Source: Candidatus Jordarchaeia archaeon
GTDB taxonomy: Archaea; Asgardarchaeota; Jordiarchaeia; Jordiarchaeales; Jordiarchaeaceae
Direction of reading: 5' to 3'
Length of the DNA: 40,178 bases
NCBI GenBank assembly: GCA_018383815.1
Contig: JAHAWU010000016.1
Span: 1 to 40,178 of the forward strand
In this document: piece after piece, positions 22,876-30,767 of the stretch
How the letters are laid out: each line of letters opens with the position of its first letter
Position numbering within the stretch: position 1 is the stretch's first letter
Position numbers and translations under genes: made by a program
Notes under the pieces: generated by a model
Seen by the model: only the letters and a program-made list of their open reading frames with translations
Database searches by the model: none
What the model was told of the DNA's origin: nothing

Positions 22876-25164
22876 CTGAAGCAAAAAACACTCCTAACAC
22901 TGCTAATAATATCACTATTGGCTTTAACCGGATTCCTATTAATCTCAAACCAGCCCTTACCAAGCAACCTGAATCCCATATACCTTAGATTTAGCGGGAA
23001 CCCAACCACACAGAAGTCAAATTTACCCAACATACTATTAATCACCAGTCCAGCAAACAACTACTTTGATGATTGGCAAAGCGTTCTTCAACAAAAAGGT
23101 TTTACAGTAACCCAAGTCTACCTAGAAACACTCATTAACAATCCCACAATAGCCAATGTTTTCGATGTCCTAATTCTCGACACCTCCTGCACAAGCATAA
23201 ATCAGAGCGCATCTGAAATAATTGCGGGAACCAGCAAACCAGTACTTGCAGTGGGAAGCGCAGGCTACATGTTCCTGAACCATTTAGGTGCTCAGATTAC
23301 ACCTCGGGAAGTCGTCAACAAAACAGGAGTCCATGTGCTCAGCATTTCAACCAAGTATAACAATTGGGACGTCCACTACCATATAGTCTACCAGTATCCT
23401 CAATATGTGAATTACAGCATCAGTCTCCTATATGGGGAGATTACTCAAAGATACATTCTCTTACCACTTAGTGGGGATAACCTTACCTTAACCAACTCCC
23501 CCAAACTCATTCCCCTAGCGAAGGATCTCACCCAATACGACGACTACTTTCTTAGCATCTACAACCAATACGGGGATAATCCTCAACTGTTGCACTGGGC
23601 GCTACACAACATAACAACCATAAATCAAAACCCCTACGGAAACAGCCTCATGCAAACTCTGACAAACACCCTAATCTGGCTACACAACAAAAACCCCTAC
23701 AGCGTACAGATTTTGCCAAACCTTTACAAATACAATGCTTCGGAAACAGTGAATATCAGCATCTCGGCAATCAGCAACTTCAACTTAACCAGTTATGGAG
23801 GAATAACTCTCAACATTACAGTAGTTGACGACAGCCAAAACATAGTGCACACAGACCAATTAGTCACAAGTAGCAGCGGGCCAGTTTACACTTCTTTCCA
23901 AATACCGCAAATTTCAGGTCCCAGCTACACCATAAACGCTACTGATGGACAGATATTCTTCATTGAACCCTTCACAGTTCAACCCACTGATTACCGAATA
24001 ACTGAATTCACAGCTACCCCCAGCACCATTTACCTAGGTGAAGGCGTGGTTCTTCTAAACTCCTGCGTAACTGTAGAGGGCAACGCAGCTTCAAATATAT
24101 TAGTTCGGTGGAGTGTAATAAACAAGTTAGAGTATCCCAACGCATCCTTCACCAGTAATCCCGACTTGTACACTCTGGTAGGATACGTTTTTACCAATAG
24201 TTCGGGCTACGCTGCCTCTCAGTGGTTCCCCCAAAAAGTGGGTGTTTATGAAGTAGTAGCGTGGATTAGAGACTACAATGGGTTACCCAAGAACTGGACC
24301 AGCACTCAAGTCACCGTAAAGATTAAGGCAGGTCTCTCAGTAAATCTCACGGGCATAGGCGGAGGCCTAATCTATGTAGGGGACACAGTTACCGTTGAGG
24401 GACAGCTGACACTTAATTATCAGCCTCCCCAAGAAGTTGTAAGTATAAATGTAACCATCTATGACCCCAACAGTCACCCCGTAAGCTACATTATATACAC
24501 CAGTAGCTCGGGCCAGTTTTTCCTCAACTGGACTCCAAGCACCAAGGGGATTTATACCTTATTCTGCACCTACGCAGGCAACATAACCGTGGACTCAGTG
24601 ACTAGAGGCCTGGAGTTCGCAGTCCACCTATTGATGCCCGGGCTTGAAACCGACGCCAAAAATGGGCAGGTTATGCTGGGAAGCGCCCTCCAAATTACGG
24701 CAAACTTCAGCAAGCTGAGTTTCACGCCCCAGCTCCAAGACCCAGTAACCCTAATGGTAATAGATTTAGCTGGAGAGTTAGTCTACTCAGAGGAGTACAG
24801 GGTGAACAATACTGAATACTTCCGAGTACAGTGGACGCCCCAAAGTCTGGGCGAATACACAGTACTCCTTCTTTTCAACCAATCCTACACTGTTGTCTCC
24901 ACCAGCAAAACAATTAGTGTGATAACTCAGGGAGAAGACTATAACTCAGAGCCCCAAGTGCTACTCGGCCTCTCTTTGGGAAGCTCTAACCAGAGCGGAA
25001 GCAACACTACGCCTATTGTTCTTGCAATGAGTGGCTCCGGTTTGGTGGGAAGCGTAATACTTTTCGCACGTTTAAGGAAAAGCAGAGAAATCATTTACAA
25101 AAATTCTGAGGGCGACTTATACGGTCCAAGAGAAAAAGGGGAGGGACAAGAAGACGAAGACTAA
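22876..25164 (+). CDS. secreted, C-terminally anchored protein with GATase-like and Ig-like domains
   Basis: The ORF track starts at TTG 22918, but the same frame runs upstream through KQKTLLTLLIISLLALTGFLL, a textbook signal peptide, to just after AAGGAGAG. The only possible starts there are CTG 22876 or ATA 22870, so initiation is non-canonical or a base is wrong. The mature part begins with an alpha/beta domain (NILLITSPANNYFDDW...) like the GATase-like module of the protein at 5677-8313, then three or more Ig-like beta domains, and ends in a transmembrane helix (PIVLAMSGSGLVGSVILFA) and a charged tail. It is cell-surface exposed. The function is not known; adhesion or surface-layer roles are guesses. 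Confidence 0.75.
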   Translation: MKQKTLLTLLIISLLALTGFLLISNQPLPSNLNPIYLRFSGNPTTQKSNLPNILLITSPANNYFDDWQSVLQQKGFTVTQVYLETLINNPTIANVFDVLILDTSCTSINQSASEIIAGTSKPVLAVGSAGYMFLNHLGAQITPREVVNKTGVHVLSISTKYNNWDVHYHIVYQYPQYVNYSISLLYGEITQRYILLPLSGDNLTLTNSPKLIPLAKDLTQYDDYFLSIYNQYGDNPQLLHWALHNITTINQNPYGNSLMQTLTNTLIWLHNKNPYSVQILPNLYKYNASETVNISISAISNFNLTSYGGITLNITVVDDSQNIVHTDQLVTSSSGPVYTSFQIPQISGPSYTINATDGQIFFIEPFTVQPTDYRITEFTATPSTIYLGEGVVLLNSCVTVEGNAASNILVRWSVINKLEYPNASFTSNPDLYTLVGYVFTNSSGYAASQWFPQKVGVYEVVAWIRDYNGLPKNWTSTQVTVKIKAGLSVNLTGIGGGLIYVGDTVTVEGQLTLNYQPPQEVVSINVTIYDPNSHPVSYIIYTSSSGQFFLNWTPSTKGIYTLFCTYAGNITVDSVTRGLEFAVHLLMPGLETDAKNGQVMLGSALQITANFSKLSFTPQLQDPVTLMVIDLAGELVYSEEYRVNNTEYFRVQWTPQSLGEYTVLLLFNQSYTVVSTSKTISVITQGEDYNSEPQVLLGLSLGSSNQSGSNTTPIVLAMSGSGLVGSVILFARLRKSREIIYKNSEGDLYGPREKGEGQEDED

Positions 25165-25352
25165 ATCAGAGCCCATAAGCGCAGGCTTTCCCAACATTTC
25201 CTTTCCGGAAAACCCAAATCCAACTCCACCGGAGAAGAGAGAAATCATGAATAATTGCGGAATAAAATCCCACATCGGTCCCTCTTCTAAACACATGGCA
25301 GAAACTCTGAGAGTGCCCACTCAGAAACTGGTCTAATTGGAGGATTAGGTAA

Positions 25353-26270
25353 ATGTTTGAAAGCTTCTTATCCAACATCGCATCAATTCTGCAATCAGTC
25401 TTAGTGATAGTAATAATACTTGTCTTAGGCTACATTTTTTGTCTATGCCTCCTCTGGGTTAGGCATGATTTCCTGCTTTACTATATGCTCAGAGATCAGA
25501 CACGTTTGGTGCGCTGGCTTATAAACAATACAATAAATTTCTATAAAAAGCACTGGAGGTTCGCCCTAGGAGTATTCTTTTTCTTCACAATTTACACGCT
25601 GTTTTACAGCGCCCTTCCCGGCTGGACAGAAACACACACAACACAAAGGCTTCTTATAAGCCTATACGCTTCAACCATGACAACAGCCACCGTGGCCACA
25701 CTGGTCAAAAGAAAAATGAAATGGGCCCTAAGATTAACACCCACATCAACAATATCCATCACTGCAATACTTGCATACTATCTCCTCACCGAAGGCTCTT
25801 ATCCCATACCACAATATACGCAAACCCCCGCCCCAGAACTGGTAGCTCTAGTCTTAATTCCTTCAATAATCACCATCGCAGCATTCAAAAAAATACGCCA
25901 ACAAATAAAATATCAACAAAAACAATTATACCCGAACCCACAAGACGCAATTCACAACAATCAAGTTAACCCTAAACACAGTCCCAGAAACAGCAGTTAC
26001 CCTGCCAACCACAAAGAAGATGCCTACAAAAAAGCATACTTCGCAGGAAGAAACAAAATACCCACAAAAATAGAGAAAGCCTACCTAACAAATATCCACA
26101 CAAAACCCAACCACCGCAGCGGCAGAAGCAAACTAACAATCGAAGCGGAACCCCAAGATATCCTCCGAATCCAAGAGGACGAAGAGCTGAGACAACTTAT
26201 AGACATAGATAAAGAAGGGAGTAAAAAAGGCGCAGAAGACATTTTTGAGGAAGAAGAAAACGAAGAATGA
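25353..26270 (+). CDS. polytopic membrane protein with charged C-terminal tail
   Basis: The 305 residues include five hydrophobic helices (about 13-36, 70-88, 98-116, 132-148 and 163-179) followed by a 125-residue hydrophilic tail ending in a run of acidic residues. No transporter or enzyme signature is seen. ATG follows TTGGAGGATTAGG at suitable spacing. It lies 188 bp after the Ig-like protein, in the same direction, and the intervening DNA contains no believable gene. The plus strand here is very rich in A and C. Confidence 0.7.
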   Translation: MFESFLSNIASILQSVLVIVIILVLGYIFCLCLLWVRHDFLLYYMLRDQTRLVRWLINNTINFYKKHWRFALGVFFFFTIYTLFYSALPGWTETHTTQRLLISLYASTMTTATVATLVKRKMKWALRLTPTSTISITAILAYYLLTEGSYPIPQYTQTPAPELVALVLIPSIITIAAFKKIRQQIKYQQKQLYPNPQDAIHNNQVNPKHSPRNSSYPANHKEDAYKKAYFAGRNKIPTKIEKAYLTNIHTKPNHRSGRSKLTIEAEPQDILRIQEDEELRQLIDIDKEGSKKGAEDIFEEEENEE

Positions 26271-26300
26271 AAACCAAAAAACCTTGAGGGGAACCGAAAA

Positions 26301-26653
26301 ATGAAAACTGAAACAATCGTCGATAAAAAAGCGGAATCCAAAAAAGTGGGGGCTCCAAAAAAATCTCTACAATACAGTGAGTGCTGGAGAAACTTGGTTG
26401 AAAGCTTAATCCAAGCATTAAATGACGAAAACCCCTTAGTGCGTTGGGCCGCAGCAGGAGCCCTAGGAGAGTTAGCGGACACTAGAGCATTAACCCCACT
26501 AAAAAAGCCCTAAACGATAAAGACATAAAAGTTCAAAGAAAAGCAGCTTGGGCTCTAAGAAAAATGGGGCACAAACCCAACACAAAAATCCAGCCACAAC
26601 ACAAAAACAAAACTCCAAGCCCCCACCAAAAAGCACACATCCAAAGGGTATGA
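26301..26653 (+). CDS. HEAT-repeat protein requiring a -1 frameshift
   Basis: The first frame (70 aa, ending at TAA 26511) contains one complete HEAT/PBS-lyase repeat (LIQALNDENPLVRWAAAGALGELAD) and stops at the beginning of a second. The -1 frame from 26507 continues that second repeat perfectly (ALNDKDIKVQRKAAWALRKMG) and runs to TGA at 26651. The join is at CTAAAAAAG. Full product is about 117 residues. HEAT repeats mediate protein contacts. The shift may be programmed, a recent mutation or a homopolymer error in the assembly. ATG start at 26301, 30 bp after the membrane protein gene, so probably the same transcript. Confidence 0.7.
26501..26507 (+). other. A AAA AAG slippery heptamer
   Basis: In the upstream frame the bases are read CTA AAA AAG, exactly the X XXY YYZ arrangement used for -1 frameshifting. 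Slipping back one base continues the HEAT repeat. No clear downstream pseudoknot was found by eye. Confidence 0.45.
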
Positions 26654-26791
26654 TGAACAATCAAAAACCAAAAATTTGAGCCAAAAATAAACCCCAAATT
26701 TTTTTAATCCATTTATTAAAAAACGCCGCACATCACCATTTGGACTAAAAACACGTATACGTTTTTATGCGTCTTAGACATAAATATAAAA
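26654..26791. other. A-rich intergenic segment
   Basis: No gene seen. It leads into the palindromic repeats. Confidence 0.3.
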
Positions 26792-26919
26792 AATGTTTTT
26801 CATGGCAAACGTTCATACGCTTCGCGTTTTAGACAAACCAACATACGCTGAAAGCATTTCAGATAAAGGTATGAAAATGTTTTTCATGGCAAAGTATGAA
26901 AAAGTTTTTCATGGCAAAA
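26792..26919. repeat. three copies of a palindromic 24-25 bp repeat
   Basis: The unit ATGAAAAAGTTTTTCATGGCAAA occurs at 26871-26894 and 26896-26919 with a 25-bp period, and in partial form at 26792-26809. Each contains a self-complementary ATGAAAA/TTTTTCAT core. It could be an operator array or a small satellite. The minus-strand ORF drawn over it (26859-27116) is not convincing. Confidence 0.6.
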
Positions 26920-27173
26920 TTATAGGATAGAGAGAAACCGAGCATAGACGAACTCATTTTCCCTTCAGGAGTTGTGGTCTTTATAAGTCCAAAACATACA
27001 AAATAAGTCACCGGATCAAGTGAACAAGCCAACATACAAAAGCTCCACAATAGGGGTTCATATGTTGTGGAGAAAAGCCATAATGCAAAACACCTCCCAA
27101 ATAATTTACAATCCAAATGGGGAAAGCCTCCTATATGAAATATGCAGATGGTGCACTTGGTACTAAAAATTAA
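26920..27173. other. intergenic region upstream of the interrupted zinc-ribbon gene
   Basis: No gene is supported. AT-rich stretches are present but no clear TATA/Shine-Dalgarno pair for the ATG at 27174. Confidence 0.3.
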
Positions 27174-27311
27174 ATGCTAAAACCTTTTTCGGCGCCCACA
27201 CCAAAACCCCTTCATAAAAAATGCCCCAACTGTGGATGCCCCACTACAGTAATCTATGACGAAATAATCTACGCATGCGGAGTGTGCGGAAGAATACTCG
27301 TAGAAAAATAC
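27174..27311 (+). pseudogene. 5' part of a double zinc-ribbon gene split by the tnpB element
   Basis: Forty-six codons remain before the element. They encode KKCPNCGCPTTVIYDEIIYACGVC, a C4 zinc ribbon very like the N-terminal ribbon of transcription factor B. The last host codon is TAC at 27309-27311. Joined to GTA at 29038 the frame continues directly into the second zinc-ribbon segment (29038-29262), giving one protein of about 120 residues. Without the rest of TFB this was probably a small TFB-ribbon-like protein rather than TFB itself. Confidence 0.75.
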
Positions 27312-28534
27312 TTGACACTCCCCACGACTGAAGTCAGGGGATTCTTGGAAGCTCATATTTAAAGCCTCCAATGGGTGTGCCACCGCCCAGTTAACGTGCC
27401 CTCCATTATGGACGGCACCTATGTTCAATGCCCCTACCACGTCTCGGTGCGCCTCAACTCCGCATTGTTTACACTTAAATAGTCTGCCCCGCTTCGTCAC
27501 TTCACTGCTCCCACACCAAGGGCACCGGCTTGAGGTCCCACGCTCGTCCACCACCTCGACCCTAATACCGTACTCCTCGGAAACCTCTCGGATACGCTTC
27601 AGGAGGTAGTGGTGGCTCCAGAAATTGTTCACCATGGTGTTTGATTTTCGGCTGCCATTGACGTTTGCCCGAATGTTCTTGAGGTTTCCGACTACAATCT
27701 TTGAAACCCCTTCCCTCCATAGCCGCTCAACCGCCCTCCGCACCACGCCTTTTATGTGCTGTCTGAATCTTAGCGTGCGCCGCCTGAACAAGCCACGGAT
27801 TCTCTTCGTACTACGCTTGCCGTTGGTGTTTGCCGCTATCTTTTTCAGCCGGTCTATCTTGTGTGAGAGATACCACCAATCTGCAAGTGCTGGTCTTCCG
27901 CTGTATGCAAGCACCTGCCTTTTCCCATCCACGGCCACCGTGAGTAGCTCAAGCACAAAGTCCACATAGGCCCTCTTGCTTGAGAGCGGTTGATGGGGAG
28001 GCTTAACCTCCACCGATTGTTGGGCGTACCACTTGTTTTTGTTTTGGTCGTAGGTGAGGGTGAGCAGGCCCTGCCTGTTCCAACTTTTCCACCGGGGCTT
28101 GCCCCTCCACTTCACTTTGAGCTTCTTGGGGAGCCTCAATACCCCCTTTTCTAGCTGGTAGCAGTCGCATCTTATGGGAATCAGGAGCCTGCGCTTTCCG
28201 TTCTCCCGGTTCTTCCAGTAGCTTGGCGGTGCGACCTTTTGGATGTGTGGAGGGAGTTTTCCCTGCGCCTTTAGTTTAAGTAGGGCGAAGAACGACTTCC
28301 AGGCCTCGTTGTTCTTCCTTATTATCTGCTGGGCGGTTGCGGAGCCCACTACACCCTTATACTTATCGTAGAGGTCTTGGCTCCCCCAGTTGATTTTCCC
28401 CTAAAGAAGGTTTGTCTGCGGCGATAGTTGAGTTCATTCCACAGTCGGGCGCAGGCATCCGCGACCTCCAACAGTTGCTGGTGCTGCTTCTTCGTCGGGG
28501 CGAGTGTGAACGTGTTTGTGCGCTTCATTTCCAC
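27177..28534 (-). pseudogene. tnpB: TnpB RNA-guided nuclease gene, frameshifted
   Basis: The N-terminal part is in one frame (MEMKRTNTFTLAPTKKQHQQ..., 28534-28397) and the rest in another (GKINWGSQDLYDKYKGVVGSATAQ... onward). One base appears missing around TTCTTTAGGGG (about 28395-28402). The second part has the VAVDGK/SGRPALADWWYL region, the zinc ribbon CPWC...CKQC and the last RuvC Asp in AHRDVVGALN. The central RuvC position reads VVGNLKNIR, with Gly where TnpB usually has Glu. The chain has no stop inside the element and reads about 45 residues into host DNA antisense to the zinc-ribbon gene. No tnpA is present. Activity is doubtful in its current form. Confidence 0.85.
27312..27430 (-). 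ncRNA. candidate omega-RNA scaffold at the element's right end
   Basis: TnpB guide RNAs are made from the 3' end of tnpB through the right end, with the flanking host bases as guide. This segment is the part best conserved between the 1726-bp and 198-bp copies and carries the terminal hairpin (CCCC-GACT/AGTC-GGGG). The inferred guide would start GTATTTTTCTACGAG. Proposed from family knowledge only. Confidence 0.35.
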
Positions 28535-29037
28535 ATCCTCGATTGCCTCTCAATACCTTTCTTAATGGTTTCACTCGACATTTTCCCCGCTGTGGAGACG
28601 AAGTTTGTCCAAAGTGGCGGGTTCTTTTAGGCAAATGGGGGAATTCCCATCTTAGGTGGTGGGGTGGGCGACCCTTTTTTTGGAGCGACTTGGCGGGTTT
28701 GTGGGCTGGGGGCTGGGGATGTTGTGGAAACGGATGGGTGCAAGGTGGTTGGGTGGGTTGCGCTTCTTTCTTGTGCCGTGATTTCCACGTCCTTCTCCTT
28801 TTGCTACTTCTCTTATAGGTTTTGCTCCGGCCGCCTTTTTACCTTGTTTATGAGGGCTGGTTTTCTACGCTTGGGGGCACCAGAAGAGGTGGTAGTTGGT
28901 GAGATGGACCTGTTTTCGGGAATGCTTGTATTCCCTCTGTTAACGCAATTTATCTATCAATACACTCGCTTATTAAACTTTTTTTGGCGATTCACCCCTC
29001 ACGACTAATAGGTCGGGGGCTTTCTCGCCAATGATTT
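27312..29037 (-). mobile_element. tnpB-only IS200/IS605-type element (IS1341-like), 1726 bp
   Basis: On the minus strand the left end begins directly after TTAC (host bases 29041-29038) with AAATCATTGGCGAGAAAGCCCCC. The right end closes with CGTGGGGAGTGTCAA before host GTATTTTTC. TTAC target and TCAA|G right junction are those known for ISHp608. Subterminal hairpins occur at both ends. The 500 bp between the left end and tnpB has no tnpA and no believable gene; only an 18-codon minus-strand ORF overlaps the tnpB start. There are no target duplications, as expected. Two shorter relatives lie at 10161-10207 and 20762-20959. Confidence 0.88.
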
Positions 29038-29262
29038 GTAATATCGCTCAACAGTTCAAAAAAGGTATGTAACGTGGAGTACGCATACGAATGTTACCAC
29101 TGCGCAAACACCTCAAAAATCACAGCCCTACACATATGTGGCGACGGAAAACTTGGTGAATGCGACGCTCTCTTTTTAAACGAAACAGGGGAACCCCTAG
29201 CGTTCGGATGCATAAGATGCCACAAAAAACAAACACAACAGCTTAACAAAAAACAAATATAG
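29038..29262 (+). pseudogene. 3' part of the split double zinc-ribbon gene
   Basis: This frame encodes CYHC at the start, then GDGKLGEC, and CIRC near the end, a second Cys-rich segment. Taken alone it could be read from GTG 29074 as a 62-aa protein (the ORF-track call). However, codons 29038-29073 are open and in frame with the first part at 27174-27311 once the element is removed. I therefore read it as the other half of one gene. Residual expression from GTG 29074 cannot be excluded. Confidence 0.65.
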
Positions 29263-29302
29263 GAACAGCCAAATCAAAAAAGGGCCTCAAAAAATCACAG
29301 TT

Positions 29303-29839
29303 TTAGGCAGGCTGCTTCTTCTTAGCCAACTCGTACACAAGTTGGGCAATCTTCTCAAAAGCCTCATTCACACCAAAACCAGACTTCGCACTAGTTTCAA
29401 AATATGGTGCGTCGCCCAACTTGGCTGCCAAAACACTACCCATCTCAGGACTAATCTTACGCTGATCGTTCAAATCCACCTTATTCGCAAGCAAAACCTT
29501 TGGAATCTGACCACAAATATTAGTCAATTCCCTATCCCAATTAAGAACATTATCATAACTATCAGTACGACTCACGTCGTAAACATACATTGCGCCCATA
29601 GCGCCCTTATAGAACAAAACCCGGACATCACTAAAATGCGGCTGCCCCGCCAAATCCCAAATCTGTAACTTAACAGGCTTATCCTCAATAACCAAACTTT
29701 TAACAGCAAAATTCGAACCTATAGTCATAATGTAGTCTGTTCTAAAGGAGCCTTCTGTCCACTGTTTTATGAGTGAAGTTTTTCCTACTGCTCCGTCGCC
29801 CACTACGACTATTTTGAAAACGAATCCTAGGCTTTTCAT
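29303..29839 (-). CDS. Rab-like small GTPase of the Ras superfamily
   Basis: All five G motifs are canonical: GDGAVGKTS (residues 14-22), the switch I Thr in TIGSNF, WDLAGQ, NKVD and ETSAK. At 178 residues it has the size and look of eukaryotic Rab/Ran-type GTPases rather than bacterial Era-like ones. No C-terminal Cys for prenylation is present; the tail is KKKQPA. Genes of this type are known in Asgard archaea and some related lineages. ATG follows CCGGAGGAAAGC, and a 7-bp hairpin lies just upstream. It is monocistronic and not near the roadblock operon, so it is probably a separate switch. Confidence 0.93.
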   Translation of the reverse strand: MKSLGFVFKIVVVGDGAVGKTSLIKQWTEGSFRTDYIMTIGSNFAVKSLVIEDKPVKLQIWDLAGQPHFSDVRVLFYKGAMGAMYVYDVSRTDSYDNVLNWDRELTNICGQIPKVLLANKVDLNDQRKISPEMGSVLAAKLGDAPYFETSAKSGFGVNEAFEKIAQLVYELAKKKQPA

Positions 29840-29856
29840 TTGCTTTCCTCCGGTCT

Positions 29857-29874
29857 GAGTCTAATAATAGACTC
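29857..29874 (-). promoter_or_regulatory. hairpin in the leader of the Rab-like GTPase gene
   Basis: GAGTCTA-ATAA-TAGACTC is a perfect 7-bp stem with a 4-base loop ending five bases before the Shine-Dalgarno GGAGG. It could be an operator or an RNA element controlling translation. Confidence 0.45.
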
Positions 29875-30081
29875 TCTGTTTAGCTATTTTTATTTTTTGC
29901 TCACATATGTTGGAAAAAGTTTTTGTTGTTTAACCATTTGTGTTTGCCTGTAAATATAGATTTCTTGTACATTTTGCGGCTTTTTTGGGGATAGACTTTT
30001 TTTGGTTTGTTTTCCCATTTGTTTATCGATAGGTCTATAAGTTTCTTATATAATTTTGTTTTTGTGTTGGTTGGTGGTTTT

Positions 30082-30564
30082 ATGGCGCGTAAACCTTTGG
30101 GTGTTCAAATTCTGTCGGTTTCTATTTTGTTGGCTTCTTTGGTTTTTTTGGTTTTGGGCTATTATTTCTATAGGCTTTTTGCTCCTTCTTATAATTTGTT
30201 TGCGCCTTTTCCCGGTGTTCCCCAGTTGTACTGGTTGCCTTTGTTTTTTGTTTCTTTTGGAGTTTTAGGTTTGGTGGTGGGTTTGGGATTTTGGGGCGTT
30301 AGACGGTGGGCTTATCTTTTGACTGTTGGGTTTTGTGTGGTGTTTATTGGTTTTGGGGTTTTCTTTGTGGGTTTGGGTTTATTGGTTTTGGGGTTTTTAG
30401 ATGTTTTTTCGGTGGAATTGTTTAGTGTTTCGGCTTTTTTGGTTTTGGGTGTTACGGGGAGGTTCTTTGCTTCTTTGATGCTGGGGGCAGGCTTAGTTTT
30501 TATTGTGTTGAGTGTGGTTGTTTTGAGATATCTTACTGGTGAGGTGAAGTATGTTTTTTATTGA
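30082..30564 (+). CDS. small 4-TM membrane protein
   Basis: The product from ATG 30082 (MARKPLGVQILSVSI...) is about 160 residues with four hydrophobic helices and very few polar positions. GGTTGGTGG lies upstream; the ORF-track start at 30007 adds 25 unlikely residues. The DNA is extremely T+G-rich, using TTT, TTG and GTT almost exclusively, which makes Leu/Phe/Val content partly compositional. The ARKPLG motif and the GxRRWAY turn nevertheless look like a genuine integral membrane protein. No family is assigned. Confidence 0.6.
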   Translation: MARKPLGVQILSVSILLASLVFLVLGYYFYRLFAPSYNLFAPFPGVPQLYWLPLFFVSFGVLGLVVGLGFWGVRRWAYLLTVGFCVVFIGFGVFFVGLGLLVLGFLDVFSVELFSVSAFLVLGVTGRFFASLMLGAGLVFIVLSVVVLRYLTGEVKYVFY

Positions 30565-30767
30565 AGGCATTAGTTGAAATTTTTGGCGTGTTTTATAGTT
30601 AACTTTTTGGGGTTTGGATTTTTGTGGTTCGGTAATATTTTTTCTGGGGTGAATCTTCTTTAGGTCTTTGTTTTTAGGTTTTAGGCTCATTTTTTTAATT
30701 TTTTTAATGCAAAACGCTTATATTGTATAAAGATATTTTGGGAATTCATTGTTGACTTCATGTTAGT

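Noticed and set aside
26786-26920. CRISPR array
   Set aside because: Only two tandem units with no spacers of uniform length, and no cas genes.
26859-27116. 85-aa minus-strand ORF
   Set aside because: Its end is built from the palindromic repeats and the rest has no protein-like pattern.
27174-27311. Intact transcription factor B gene
   Set aside because: Only the zinc ribbon is present and the reconstructed protein lacks the cyclin-like repeats.
28664-29008. 114-aa plus-strand ORF inside the element as a possible transposase or passenger gene
   Set aside because: No TnpA Y1 motifs (HUH, catalytic Tyr) and no resemblance to any passenger; antisense to the tnpB leader.
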